DNA of 64,000 bases, taken from JAEDES01 sp964616405. Lineage in GTDB: Bacteria > Bacillota_I > Bacilli_A > RF39 > UBA660. Below are positions 26,980 through 35,966 of this stretch, one piece after another. Every line of letters begins with the position of its first letter. Position 1 is the stretch's first letter. The position numbers were made by a program, and so were the translations under genes. The notes beneath the pieces were generated by a model that searched no databases, was not told the origin of the DNA, and saw only the letters and a list, made by a program, of their open reading frames with translations. The stretch spans positions 1-64,000 of the forward strand of contig CAZTRE010000002.1 of NCBI GenBank assembly GCA_964616405.1, given 5' to 3'.

Positions 26980-27738
26980 TTACAAGAACATAGCAATTAA
27001 TTGTATCAATACACCAATTGTTATTCCGATACAAGTTGTTTTTTTATTTTTAGAGGCATGTATTCTTGGGAAAAGCTCGCTCATGGAAATAAATAGTAAC
27101 ATTCCAAGAGTTATAGATAATAATATTCCTAAGATGATTGGAGAAATGGTGGTAAGATTTAGGAAAAATAGAATTAAACCACCTACAAAGGTTGATAAAG
27201 AAACCGCAACAATACTAAGAATTGTTTTACTTAGGGATTCTTTACTTTGATGGAATGTTCCCGCAACGACCATTCCTAAAGGAATGTTATGAAAACCAAT
27301 TCCCACTGCTACTGATAAACCAAGGCTCGCATTAGTAATCACTGAAGAGTACACAGCCATTCCTTCGATAATATTATGAAGAACTAAAGCACAGGATGTA
27401 ATAATTCCTATATGAACTAAATTTTCTTTCTTCTCAATAGCAGAAGACATTTTTCCATCATCATCATGATCAGGAATAAAATGATCCAACAATTTTAATA
27501 GACCAAAACCGATAACTGTAAAGATAATAAATAAATATATGTATTTTGTTCCAAGTTGTTCAATTATTTCAGGAAGCATATCCGTAATTATTAACATAAC
27601 GATTACTGAAAAAGCTAGCCCTAGTGAAAAGTCAACAACGCGTTCTTTTCTTTTGATTAAAAAAGCTATTAACGCGCCAATTAAAATAAATAGTCCTAAT
27701 AATAGTGTGGTTAGTAAACCAAGTTTTGCATTATCCAT
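26980..27738 (-). CDS. ZIP-family divalent metal transporter
   Basis: The 252-residue membrane protein has about eight helices. The ZIP metal-binding motifs are plain: HNIIEGMAVYSS in helix 4 and HNIPLGMVVAGTFHQ in helix 5. A His/Asp-rich cytoplasmic loop, HFIPDHDDDGK, lies between helices 3 and 4, as is usual for the family. It is likely a zinc, manganese or iron importer in the ZupT/GufA group. The ATG at 27738 is preceded by AGGAGG, which lies within the final codons of uppP, so the two overlap slightly in translation signals and are cotranscribed. Confidence 0.9.
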   Translation of the reverse strand: MDNAKLGLLTTLLLGLFILIGALIAFLIKRKERVVDFSLGLAFSVIVMLIITDMLPEIIEQLGTKYIYLFIIFTVIGFGLLKLLDHFIPDHDDDGKMSSAIEKKENLVHIGIITSCALVLHNIIEGMAVYSSVITNASLGLSVAVGIGFHNIPLGMVVAGTFHQSKESLSKTILSIVAVSLSTFVGGLILFFLNLTTISPIILGILLSITLGMLLFISMSELFPRIHASKNKKTTCIGITIGVLIQLIAMFL

Positions 27739-27746
27739 AAATCCTC

Positions 27747-28559
27747 CTATATTACCATGCAAAGTGTAACGATGGCTGCAATGATAAGTCGATAAATCAT
27801 AAAGATTTTAAAATTGTGTTTTTGTAAATATTTTAATAAATATTTAATACAGATTAGTCCAATAATAAAGGCAATAAATATTCCTAAAAGGAAGGTTGTA
27901 AGATTAGCCGAAATTACTGACCAAGTGGCAGAATCTAACAAATCTAAAACTACTGCTCCACATACTACAGGGGCACTAAGGTAGAATGAGAATTTGGCAG
28001 CGGACTCTCTTTTTATACCTAAGGTTCTAGCGGTTGCAATGGTTGTTCCACTTCTAGAAAAACCTGGTATTAAAGCTAAAGTTTGAGAACAACCAACTAT
28101 TAAAGCATCTTTTATGGTCATATCTTTAACTACTTTTTTGGATTGACCAAACTTATCAGCTAAATAGATAATTATACCCATAATAGCCAATGCTGAGGCG
28201 ATAATGTATAAATTACCACGGATAATATTTTCAATAGCATCTTCAAATAATAAACCAGCTATAGCAGCAGGAATGGTTGCAATAATTAAATACCAAAGAA
28301 TTTTACCATCTTCATCTTTAACACCTTTTGTTAGCCCTTTACTAATCATGGTGATAAAATCTTTAAAGAAGAAAACACCAATCGCAAGGAGTGTTCCAAG
28401 ATGAAGTGCTATATCAAATGATAGAGCTACGTCTTGAGGCATACTAGCGCCTACGCCAAACACATCTCTAAAAATTATTAAATGAGCTGATGAAGAAATT
28501 GGTAAGAACTCAGCGATTCCTTGAACAATACCTAAGATTATTGTTTCTAATATACTCAT
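27747..28559 (-). CDS. uppP: Undecaprenyl-diphosphatase UppP (BacA)
   Basis: UppP dephosphorylates undecaprenyl diphosphate on the outer face of the membrane, regenerating the lipid carrier for cell-wall synthesis and giving low-level bacitracin resistance. The 270-residue protein contains both BacA signatures: GIVQGIAEFLPISSSAHLII near the N-terminus and GFSRSGTTIATARTLGIKR near residue 170. The ATG at 28559 has the better-placed AGGAG; an ATG nine bases upstream overlaps it. It starts immediately after the DUF368/popT stop, so phosphatase and carrier genes form a pair. Confidence 0.96.
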   Translation of the reverse strand: MSILETIILGIVQGIAEFLPISSSAHLIIFRDVFGVGASMPQDVALSFDIALHLGTLLAIGVFFFKDFITMISKGLTKGVKDEDGKILWYLIIATIPAAIAGLLFEDAIENIIRGNLYIIASALAIMGIIIYLADKFGQSKKVVKDMTIKDALIVGCSQTLALIPGFSRSGTTIATARTLGIKRESAAKFSFYLSAPVVCGAVVLDLLDSATWSVISANLTTFLLGIFIAFIIGLICIKYLLKYLQKHNFKIFMIYRLIIAAIVTLCMVI

Positions 28560-28560
28560 A

Positions 28561-29400
28561 CTATTCATCTCCTAACTTATAGCCAATACCAAAGGCCAGT
28601 GTAAATAAAACTAAACCAATTAACACTTGAAGGGTTGTGGTTTGTACGCCAATTAGACCTATAACTAAACCTAAAACGCTAGCAATTATAAATCCTAAAA
28701 TACCATAATAAGTAGTTGTTTCATATTTTTTAAATAAATATTCTATTAATCTAGCTATTAAAACTATACCTAATACTATTCCTATGCCGAAAGGAATAAG
28801 AACTAATAAATTATGGGTTAAATGGTTAAAATTAGTTAGATCACTTAGAACACCAACTATTGGTTTATAGTAACCTAAAAGCATTAAAACAAATGAGCCA
28901 CTAATTCCAGGAATAACCATTGTAGCCGCAGCCACTATACCAACTAAGAATAATAATATTCCTTGGAATAAAGACATGTTTGATAAGTCAATCGCAGCTG
29001 CACCTTCGTTTAAAAAGGTCATAAGCATTATTATACTGAATGTTAATAATAATATAGCTAGATTATGAGGTTTTATCTTTTTATGCTTTATCTTTTTAGT
29101 TAAAAGCGGTATTCCTCCAACGATTAATCCTATAAAAAACAAGGTTGTTGGTAGTGGAAAATGTTCTAATGAATAACTTATTACTTTACTCATTAGTAAT
29201 ATGGAAGCAGCGGCTCCTATAAGTAGCGGAATTATAAATTTTAAATTTTTCTTAATATCACTAAAGAAATGAGATATAGCACCGATCATATCTTCATAAA
29301 TTCCCATAGTAATAGCAAGCGTTCCCCCACTTACTCCAGGTATAATATTAGCTATTCCAAAAAAGAACCCCTTGATTACTAAAATAATAAAATCTTTCAT
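28561..29400 (-). CDS. popT: DUF368 membrane protein, PopT-type undecaprenyl-phosphate transporter
   Basis: The 279-residue protein has about eight to nine helices and the paired DUF368 signatures NIIPGVSGGTLAITMGIYE near the N-terminus and MVIPGISGSFVLMLLGYY near residue 165, an internal-repeat design. DUF368 proteins were recently identified as PopT, which returns undecaprenyl phosphate to the inner membrane leaflet (with the DedA protein UptA as the alternative). Direct coupling to uppP, which makes undecaprenyl phosphate outside, fits this role well. It follows ppaC after 12 bp, with AAGGAGAT before the ATG. Confidence 0.88.
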   Translation of the reverse strand: MKDFIILVIKGFFFGIANIIPGVSGGTLAITMGIYEDMIGAISHFFSDIKKNLKFIIPLLIGAAASILLMSKVISYSLEHFPLPTTLFFIGLIVGGIPLLTKKIKHKKIKPHNLAILLLTFSIIMLMTFLNEGAAAIDLSNMSLFQGILLFLVGIVAAATMVIPGISGSFVLMLLGYYKPIVGVLSDLTNFNHLTHNLLVLIPFGIGIVLGIVLIARLIEYLFKKYETTTYYGILGFIIASVLGLVIGLIGVQTTTLQVLIGLVLFTLAFGIGYKLGDE

Positions 29401-29412
29401 TTTTATATCTCC

Positions 29413-31032
29413 TTAACTTTCTAATACATCCATAATTAATGGTACTACATGCTTTTTGCGTGAAACACAATTTGGAATAAATTGACCTTGTTTTATATCT
29501 TCTTTGTCGTAGGCAAGTTCAATTATTTCTTTACCTTTGTTATTGAAAATAACATAACTACCATTATTGACAATATCTGTTACATATAAAGTTACTAGAT
29601 TATAATTGTTAGCTTCGGCTACTTCATCTAATACATGAACATAAGCATCTATTTCTTTGGCAATTTCATCAAAATTAATAGTGAAGAATTGACCAATGGC
29701 GAATGTTTTGCCACCTATAGTATATAATTTAAAGTCATTATATAAAACATCTTCTTTTGTCATACCGGCAAGGGATGTTCCAGCCTTTAACATAGCCATT
29801 CCGTAGTCACGATAATCAATTCCTGCAAGTGATGCTAGATCTTGAACGGCCATAATATCTTTGGTAGTAGCAGTTGGACTTTTTAAAATCAAAGTATCTG
29901 ACAATATTCCAGAGATTAAGGCTCCAGCAATTTGTTGGGGTATTTCTATTTCTCGTTCCTTAAATAAGGTATAAACAATAGTGCAAGTTGAACCAACTGC
30001 CATATTTCTAAAGTTAATTGGGTTGTTGGTAGTAATACTTCCTAAGTTATGATGATCAACTATTTCTATGATTTGCGCTTCATCAATTCCTTCAACACTT
30101 TGCAGTTTTTCGTTATGATCAACTAAAATAACTTGTTTAGGTTTTTTTTCATTCAAATCTGTAATTTTTAATAAACCTAAACATCTATTTTTTTTATCAA
30201 CAATTGGGTAATTAGTATGTTTTAACTTATTATTTACTTCTATAACAGTATCAACAAACTCGGTATTTTCAAATTTAATTGGATTATAACTTCTAATCAT
30301 CGTTTTTATATAATTGGTTAGCGTTAACAGCTTGGCAATATGATACGAGTCATAGGCCGAACGCATAATATTAACTTTATTTTTCTTGGCTATTTCAATG
30401 TGTTCTTCTTTTATATATGAATCACTGGAAATAATTAATAATTTAATTCCTGATTCAACGGCATATTCAATTACGCTATGGCGATCCCCTACTATTAAAA
30501 TCATATTCTTATTTAGCTTAACATTTTCCATAAATGTTGTACTTCTATATGAAGCGATTATGGCTGTTCCAACAATTTCATCATTAAATCTTAGAATCGG
30601 TTGCGCCTTTAGAACCTCAAGAAGATTATCGTATGAAGTATATAAATCATCAACATTTTCATTAATTATTGTATGAGATAAATCTTTGATAGTAATTAAT
30701 CCTTTAAATTCACCATTTTCTTTAATAACAGGTAAACCAGTTAATCCTTCTCTTAACATATATTGATAACCGTTATAAATTGAATCCGTTTCTTTTATAT
30801 AAAATTTTTTATGAAAATTAACATCTTTTAGTTGTAACTTTACATCGTTCAAATATTCTGGTGTTTTTAATCCAAAGTATTTTAAAGCATATTCTGTTTC
30901 TTTATTTACACGACCTAAAATTCTTGGTTCGGTATTATCACCTAAGGCATTTTTTAAATATGATAGTCCTATTGATGACATAACTGAGTCTGTATCTGGT
31001 TTTTTGTGACCAAACACAAAAGTCTTCTGCAT
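29413..31032 (-). CDS. ppaC: Manganese-dependent family II inorganic pyrophosphatase with CBS/DRTGG insert
   Basis: This DHH-superfamily enzyme hydrolyses pyrophosphate with Mn2+. The 539-residue protein starts TFVFGHKKPDTDSVMSS, the first metal motif, and has VDHNE and IVDHHNLGSI further on, with a C-terminal substrate-binding domain ending CVSRKKHVVP. It is some 230 residues longer than plain PpaC. The extra region (about 70-300) reads as CBS, DRTGG and CBS modules (GLTGLPVIKENGEFKGLITIKDLS and TNYPIVDKKNRCLGLLKITDLN), so activity is probably controlled by adenine nucleotides, as in clostridial CBS-PPases. It sits upstream of popT and uppP. Confidence 0.92.
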   Translation of the reverse strand: MQKTFVFGHKKPDTDSVMSSIGLSYLKNALGDNTEPRILGRVNKETEYALKYFGLKTPEYLNDVKLQLKDVNFHKKFYIKETDSIYNGYQYMLREGLTGLPVIKENGEFKGLITIKDLSHTIINENVDDLYTSYDNLLEVLKAQPILRFNDEIVGTAIIASYRSTTFMENVKLNKNMILIVGDRHSVIEYAVESGIKLLIISSDSYIKEEHIEIAKKNKVNIMRSAYDSYHIAKLLTLTNYIKTMIRSYNPIKFENTEFVDTVIEVNNKLKHTNYPIVDKKNRCLGLLKITDLNEKKPKQVILVDHNEKLQSVEGIDEAQIIEIVDHHNLGSITTNNPINFRNMAVGSTCTIVYTLFKEREIEIPQQIAGALISGILSDTLILKSPTATTKDIMAVQDLASLAGIDYRDYGMAMLKAGTSLAGMTKEDVLYNDFKLYTIGGKTFAIGQFFTINFDEIAKEIDAYVHVLDEVAEANNYNLVTLYVTDIVNNGSYVIFNNKGKEIIELAYDKEDIKQGQFIPNCVSRKKHVVPLIMDVLES

Positions 31033-31071
31033 AATATTACTTCCTTCCTCTTTTTCATTCCTTGTTTTAAA

Positions 31072-31099
31072 AAAAGAGCAATTATACCCTTGCTCTTTT
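31072..31099 (-). terminator. Terminator of the HD-domain gene
   Basis: AAAAGAGCAA/TTGCTCTTTT forms a ten-base-pair stem with an eight-base loop and is followed by Ts on the minus strand, between the HD gene stop and the ppaC start. Confidence 0.88.
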
Positions 31100-31598
31100 A
31101 GTGAATTTTAATATAGTTAATAAATACTATAAATAAGAACGTTAAGGCAGTTGACAAATTCTTTCTTACACTACTTCCTTTTTCATAGATTGCCGCAATA
31201 TCATCGACAATATCAACTATCCAACTTTCTAAATATTTTGGTGGCGTAAAAGTAACAGGAAACATATGAGTTAAGATAATATCCTCTTGCTTTTCACTTA
31301 AATCAAAATATTTTTTGGCATTTTCTAAGGCGTAGGTTGGATGTTGTCTTAATCTTGCCACTTGATTTTTGTCCTTTACTTCATCTGTAAAGAAATCATG
31401 TAACAAGGCTGCCTCCGTTATTTCTTTGTAGTCTAATCTTAGTGCTTTGGCTACTTTATATGAATAATAGGCAACTCTCATCGAATGTTCGTATCTGGTG
31501 ATACCATGATGAACAATTTTCTGAGTATCATCAAAATTACAATTATCAAGCACTGGTTTTACAATTCGATGAAATTCGCTTTCTTTGTATCTATACAT
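31098..31598 (-). CDS. HD-domain phosphohydrolase
   Basis: The protein (about 166 residues from the ATG at 31598) shows an HD metal-binding set: HGITRYEHSMRVAYYSYKVA, the central ALLHDFFTDE, RQHPTYALENA and ILTHMFPV. Such HD proteins hydrolyse phosphate esters of nucleotides or related metabolites. A C-terminal hydrophobic stretch (LSTALTFLFIVFINYIKI) may be a membrane anchor. I prefer MYRYKESEFH as start, with AGGAAG upstream, over an in-frame start 81 bases earlier, because HD proteins of this kind begin there; this choice is uncertain. It is monocistronic. Confidence 0.78.
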   Translation of the reverse strand: MYRYKESEFHRIVKPVLDNCNFDDTQKIVHHGITRYEHSMRVAYYSYKVAKALRLDYKEITEAALLHDFFTDEVKDKNQVARLRQHPTYALENAKKYFDLSEKQEDIILTHMFPVTFTPPKYLESWIVDIVDDIAAIYEKGSSVRKNLSTALTFLFIVFINYIKIH

Positions 31599-31737
31599 AA
31601 TAAATATCTTACTTCCTTTGCTAGCATGTTTGCTAATTTCTACCACATAATGATAACACAAAACATATGCTTTTAGCAAGATAAATTACTATTCCAGACT
31701 ATTTTTACATACTTTTTACAAAGATAGGCCTGTTATT

Positions 31738-33051
31738 TTAAACAAGTTCTTCTAAAATCTGATTTAATTCATCTTCGTCTTCTCTAGTCATGGCTTCTTG
31801 TTCAAGATTTTGATTAAACCAAGCTGGGATATTTTTATTATCTTCTTTAAGATTTTTTGGTGGCGTATTTTTAGAGGCTTTGGCAGAAACTAGTTTTTTA
31901 ATTTTCTTATGTTCTTTTTCAGTAATACGCATAGCCTCTTCAACAGTCTCAATGTTTAAGCGTCTCCATTGTCCTGCAATTGTTTCAACGTAGCTTTTCT
32001 TTAATTGTTCATTATTTATTTTTAAAACATATGCGATCAAAACATTGACAACACCGGGGTTTAATTTTTGATCAACCAAAAGGCTTTCAATCAAGCGTTT
32101 ATCTCGATCGGTAGGTTCCGTACCTTTATACTTAGCCTTTAAGAATTGAAATGGTGTTAAATTTTCAAAAGCATAAACCATTTTGGCCCACTTTGAAGTA
32201 TCGCCTGTTGGCTTTTTCAAATAATCTGGTTGTTTATTATAAATTAAGGTTGGTAAATTACCACTATTTTCAAATTGATAATAATCTCGACAACTTTTAC
32301 GAAGAATAGTTTTATCGATCAAACCTTTTTCGTTAATAGCATTTCTGACTAAATTTTGCATATCAAGAGTTGATAAATTATATGTAAAGCTTAAGGCGTT
32401 TATCAATTCTTTTGTTTCCTTGTTGAAACATCTTTCACTAATTGTATCGGTAGAAATAGAGGAAATTAATAAATTAAAATCAATCCCCTTATTAATTAGT
32501 ATATTATTAGAATCACGTTTGGTGATATCTTCATTTACTTCTAAGGCGTTACCTTTTATTGATTCAAAAACATCATCAAAGTTACAGGTAATATCTTCGT
32601 AATCTTTTAGATTAATACGAGGAATTTTAAAATAATTAAGAAGTTTTTCATATTCTTTTTTACCTAGATTATTATATAAGACAATATTTAATATTGGATG
32701 ATTAAAAAATTCATTAGCTGAGATTGGAGAAAAGATTAAATAAGCATATTGATTAATACTACCTTTTTTTAAATAGGTTTTTAAAAGACCTACTCCTTCT
32801 AGCTTTTCTCTGGCGATTATAATGTCTTCTAATTTTAGTTGCATAGTGGCCATTAAATGATGATGAGTTTGATCTTCACTCATTAACTCTGATTTGTCTA
32901 AATCATCTAATAAAGTGTAATAAAGAGAAACTGCAGTAAAGCCAATGATTGGTTGGTAAAGCATAGAAACGATTTTGCGATCCGTATCATTTATGATTGT
33001 TCTATTTATAACAGCATAAGTATCTGCTGGTAAAATAGTTAGATTTTTCAT
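31738..33051 (-). CDS. dnaB: Replication initiation and membrane attachment protein DnaB (Bacillus type)
   Basis: This 437-residue protein resembles the Bacillus DnaB/DnaD family of primosome proteins that help load the replicative helicase at oriC and at stalled forks. The N-terminal part contains RKIVSMLYQPIIGFTAVSLYYTLLDDL, characteristic of the winged-helix region, and the C-terminal part has a DnaD-like helical domain (TPFQFLKAKYKGTEPTDRDKRLIESLLVDQKLNPGVVNVLIAYV, ending IAGQWRRLNIETVEEAM). In Bacillus dnaI follows directly; here it does not, so the loader must be elsewhere. The ATG at 33051 is preceded by AGGTGGTGAT. Confidence 0.87.
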   Translation of the reverse strand: MKNLTILPADTYAVINRTIINDTDRKIVSMLYQPIIGFTAVSLYYTLLDDLDKSELMSEDQTHHHLMATMQLKLEDIIIAREKLEGVGLLKTYLKKGSINQYAYLIFSPISANEFFNHPILNIVLYNNLGKKEYEKLLNYFKIPRINLKDYEDITCNFDDVFESIKGNALEVNEDITKRDSNNILINKGIDFNLLISSISTDTISERCFNKETKELINALSFTYNLSTLDMQNLVRNAINEKGLIDKTILRKSCRDYYQFENSGNLPTLIYNKQPDYLKKPTGDTSKWAKMVYAFENLTPFQFLKAKYKGTEPTDRDKRLIESLLVDQKLNPGVVNVLIAYVLKINNEQLKKSYVETIAGQWRRLNIETVEEAMRITEKEHKKIKKLVSAKASKNTPPKNLKEDNKNIPAWFNQNLEQEAMTREDEDELNQILEELV

Positions 33052-33090
33052 ACGAATCACCACCTGCTTATATAGTACAATATTTAGAAA

Positions 33091-33116
33091 AAAAAAGAAA
33101 GACTTCTTTCTTTTTT
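33091..33116 (-). terminator. Terminator of the prepilin peptidase gene
   Basis: AAAAAAGAAAG/CTTTCTTTTTT with a four-base loop and trailing Ts on the minus strand, directly after the stop at 33119. Confidence 0.8.
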
Positions 33117-33118
33117 AG

Positions 33119-33892
33119 TTAAAATTTTGGATCTTTTAGCCATTCAATAATCATAGGTGAAGTTAGATGGGAAAAATATATAAGTGTTAATGCTATAAGT
33201 AAAAATGGTCCAAAAGGAATCATTCGTTCATCTTGTTTTTTTAGTAAAATTAAAGATACAGGTAAAGCAATAACACTTGCGATAAAAACTGATAATGTGC
33301 CTAAAAGAGGATCTAATATTAAGCCAAAAACAAACATCATCTTAATATCGCCACCACCTAGACTTTCTTTCTTTAAAATTTTATTACCTATATACATAAT
33401 TAAATACATTAAACTAAATAGAAAAACACCAGTTAAAATATGTTTAAATGTTTCTAAAATACCAATATCTAGTAATTGAAAAATGATAAAGTAAATGGAA
33501 AAAAATACTAATAATTCATCTGGTATTACTAAATATGTTATATCACTAACCACAACGCTCATTAATAAACTAACTATACCTAAAGCAATTAATAATTGAT
33601 ATGAAAAACCAAAAGCATAAAACGCTAAAGCAAATAGTAAGCCTGTAAATAATTCGATAAATGTTGAGAGAATGTCTATTTTAGCTTTACAATAACGACA
33701 TCTGCCCTTTTGAAGTAAATATGAGGCAATAGGAATCATTTCATAAAGATGCAAAATATGGCCACAACTATCGCAATGTGAATGAGTAGTGATGAAATTT
33801 TCATTTTTAGGTAAACGTAGACCAATTACCGTTAGGAATGATCCCATTAAGCTACCAAAAATAAAAAAGATAATTAGATATAGTATTGTCAT
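33119..33892 (-). CDS. Prepilin leader peptidase/N-methyltransferase (A24 family)
   Basis: The 257-residue membrane enzyme cleaves and methylates type IV prepilins or competence pseudopilins. It has the N-terminal zinc-binding loop with Cys40, Cys43, Cys65 and Cys68 (HCDSCGH and CRYCKAK), found in the bifunctional PilD/ComC group, and the two catalytic aspartates of an aspartic protease in VVVSDITYLVIPDE and the GxGD-type motif GGGDIKMM. There are about seven to eight helices. Its neighbour upstream is a PilC-like protein, so the pair forms part of a type IV pilus or DNA-uptake apparatus. No ATPase gene is present in the window. Confidence 0.93.
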   Translation of the reverse strand: MTILYLIIFFIFGSLMGSFLTVIGLRLPKNENFITTHSHCDSCGHILHLYEMIPIASYLLQKGRCRYCKAKIDILSTFIELFTGLLFALAFYAFGFSYQLLIALGIVSLLMSVVVSDITYLVIPDELLVFFSIYFIIFQLLDIGILETFKHILTGVFLFSLMYLIMYIGNKILKKESLGGGDIKMMFVFGLILDPLLGTLSVFIASVIALPVSLILLKKQDERMIPFGPFLLIALTLIYFSHLTSPMIIEWLKDPKF

Positions 33893-33996
33893 AATTATCC
33901 TCCTTAAAGTTTTTTTAGTTTGTTTATATTTTGAAGGAATCTGAATTTGTTTTTAAAATAGATTATTCAGATTAAATAGTACAACTATTTCTTTTA

Positions 33997-35496
33997 TTAT
34001 TGCAATTGTTCGTACATAGAGAACATTGGTTGAATAATTGATAATAAAATAATTCCAACAATAACTCCAAGACATAAAATTAAAATTGGTTCAATTAAAG
34101 ACTTCATTTGATCAATAACACTTTTATGAAGATATTGGAAATGAGCAGCCACTTTTTCCATCATTGTTCCTAATTGACCGGTTGTCTCCCCAGTTACAAT
34201 CATTTCATAGGCAACAACAGGAATGGCCCATTCACCCTTAAAGGCCATGGAGATAGTATCTCCTTTTCCGAGGTTAACCAAAGTTTTATTTATAATCTCT
34301 TTATATACTTCATTATTAGTAATTTTTGATAAAATTTCCATACTATCAGTAATGAATACACCATGATTTAACAAAGAAGCAAATGTTTTGGTGAAGTTGG
34401 CAATTTCATTATAAATAATGATATCTTTAATTACTGGCAAATGCATCAATATCGTTTGAACTGTTTTTCTAAAGCTTTGAACTTTGCGATATAAGATATA
34501 GAAAGTAACTACGATCACAATTATAAAGGCGAGTAATATAATCCAATTAGCTTTAATGAAGTCACTAGCGTTAATAATGGCAAGAGTTAAAGCTGGAAGT
34601 GTAGCGTCGTTAGCTTCAAACATTGATGTAAATTGTGGAACAAGATATGTAAGCATAAAAATAAGGACTGCAAAAGCGATAATTAAAACGACAACTGGAT
34701 ATGTCATAGCTGATTTCATTTGTTTTCTGGTTCTTTCCATGGATGTGTAGTATTCAGACATATCGTCTAGTATTGATGGTAAATCACCAGTCATTTCAGC
34801 TGTTTTTACCATATTGATTAATAATTTTGGATAAACATTGCCTTGAGCAATCATAGCTGCAGAAAAGCTTTCTCCTCGTAATAATTCATATACTACTTGA
34901 TTAAAGCTTTTCTTTAGTACCGATTTATTAGTTTGTTTAGCTAATATTCGAACGGCATCAATTAAAGGAATTCCTGCTTTAATATAGGTTGATAATTGAG
35001 TTAGAGAAAAAGCTAGATCTTCCGCTTTTAATTTATTACCAAAGTCAAGGTCAACATCAAATTTTGGTCGAAGTTTTACTTCAAGAATTTGATATTCTTG
35101 CGATAGTAAGAAACTTCGTACTTCAGACTCTTCTTCAGCATCAAAGGTTCCTTTTTCTTTCTTACCCATTTGGTTAATAACTGTATAACGAAATGATTTC
35201 ATTGGTCGGGTTTGCTTTTTTATGTTGGAATCTGAGGTGGCCATATCAGTTATTTTAACTTCATGTCCCATTTGGGTTGCTCCATTATTATCGGTAGCGA
35301 TAATTTTTTGACCCATAGATGATGTAGGTGTCGTTGAAGGAGATGGCTCTTCAATTAAACCTGCAGTAGGATCAAGTGAATTAGAAGTTGATGTAAGCGG
35401 TTGCCATCCTGATGTAGGCGGAGTTGCCACAGAAGCGTTTGACTTTGTAGTTTCTACTGCATTTGATTTTTTCTTTTTCTTACCAAATAATATCAT
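33997..35496 (-). CDS. Type IV pilus/type II secretion inner-membrane platform protein (PilC/ComGB-like)
   Basis: The 499-residue protein has a low-complexity Ser/Thr-rich leader (1-105), a small beta segment FRYTVINQMGKKEKGTFDAEEESEVRSFL, and two copies of the GspF domain (about 165-290 and 370-495), recognisable by FSLTQLSTYIKAGIPLIDAV and FTKTFASLLNHGVFITDSMEIL. Three membrane helices sit near 265-290, 320-345 and 470-490. PilC-type proteins hold the assembly ATPase to the growing pilus. The disordered leader is longer than in PilC or ComGB. The ATG at 35496 was chosen among three clustered starts. It is 104 bp upstream of the prepilin peptidase gene. Confidence 0.9.
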   Translation of the reverse strand: MILFGKKKKKSNAVETTKSNASVATPPTSGWQPLTSTSNSLDPTAGLIEEPSPSTTPTSSMGQKIIATDNNGATQMGHEVKITDMATSDSNIKKQTRPMKSFRYTVINQMGKKEKGTFDAEEESEVRSFLLSQEYQILEVKLRPKFDVDLDFGNKLKAEDLAFSLTQLSTYIKAGIPLIDAVRILAKQTNKSVLKKSFNQVVYELLRGESFSAAMIAQGNVYPKLLINMVKTAEMTGDLPSILDDMSEYYTSMERTRKQMKSAMTYPVVVLIIAFAVLIFMLTYLVPQFTSMFEANDATLPALTLAIINASDFIKANWIILLAFIIVIVVTFYILYRKVQSFRKTVQTILMHLPVIKDIIIYNEIANFTKTFASLLNHGVFITDSMEILSKITNNEVYKEIINKTLVNLGKGDTISMAFKGEWAIPVVAYEMIVTGETTGQLGTMMEKVAAHFQYLHKSVIDQMKSLIEPILILCLGVIVGIILLSIIQPMFSMYEQLQ

Positions 35497-35641
35497 AAGC
35501 ATCACTTCTAGTGTCTAAAGCACCAGTACCTCCTTCTTTTCTATTCTATCTATATAATTGTACCATATGATTGTTTTTTTTGAAATCACTTATTTCACTT
35601 TTATGAATATTTTACATATATTAGTACTATGAGGTGGGGAT

Positions 35642-35935
35642 ATGTTTCCAAATACATTTATGCGACCCAATTTATTTAGTAGAGGTCTGCAGGCAAGTAA
35701 GGCAATTAACTGGAGTGGTTTACTAGATGGCACTCAAAAGACCCTTGGAGTTATAAACCAAGCAATTCCAATTGTTTATCAAGTTAAACCACTTATTGGA
35801 AATGCTAAAGCAATGTTTAAAATAGCGGATGCTTTGAGTGGTGGCGAGGATGTTAGAAGTGAGGGTTATGAAACTGTTCAAAATATTACTAATAGTAATA
35901 CTTCTAATACAAATAAACCGATATTTTATGTGTAA
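35642..35935 (+). CDS. YqfQ/VrrA-like small protein
   Basis: A 97-residue protein on the opposite strand to its neighbours. The region LLDGTQKTLGVINQAIPIVYQVKPLIGNAKAMFKI matches the conserved core of Bacillus YqfQ (VrrA family), whose function is unknown and which is often encoded near sporulation or envelope genes. The N-terminus is rich in Phe, Arg and Asn (MFPNTFMRPNLFSRG), and the tail is Asn/Thr-rich and probably disordered. GAGGTGGGG precedes the ATG. It is convergent with tgt and shares a terminator with it. Confidence 0.72.
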   Translation: MFPNTFMRPNLFSRGLQASKAINWSGLLDGTQKTLGVINQAIPIVYQVKPLIGNAKAMFKIADALSGGEDVRSEGYETVQNITNSNTSNTNKPIFYV

Positions 35936-35938
35936 GAA

Positions 35939-35966
35939 AAAGAACAATTTTAAATTATTGTTCTTT
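35939..35966. terminator. Bidirectional terminator between yqfQ-like gene and tgt
   Basis: AAAGAACAA (35939-35947) pairs with TTGTTCTTT (35958-35966), with A- and T-rich flanks. The arm overlaps the last codons of tgt. Confidence 0.75.
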
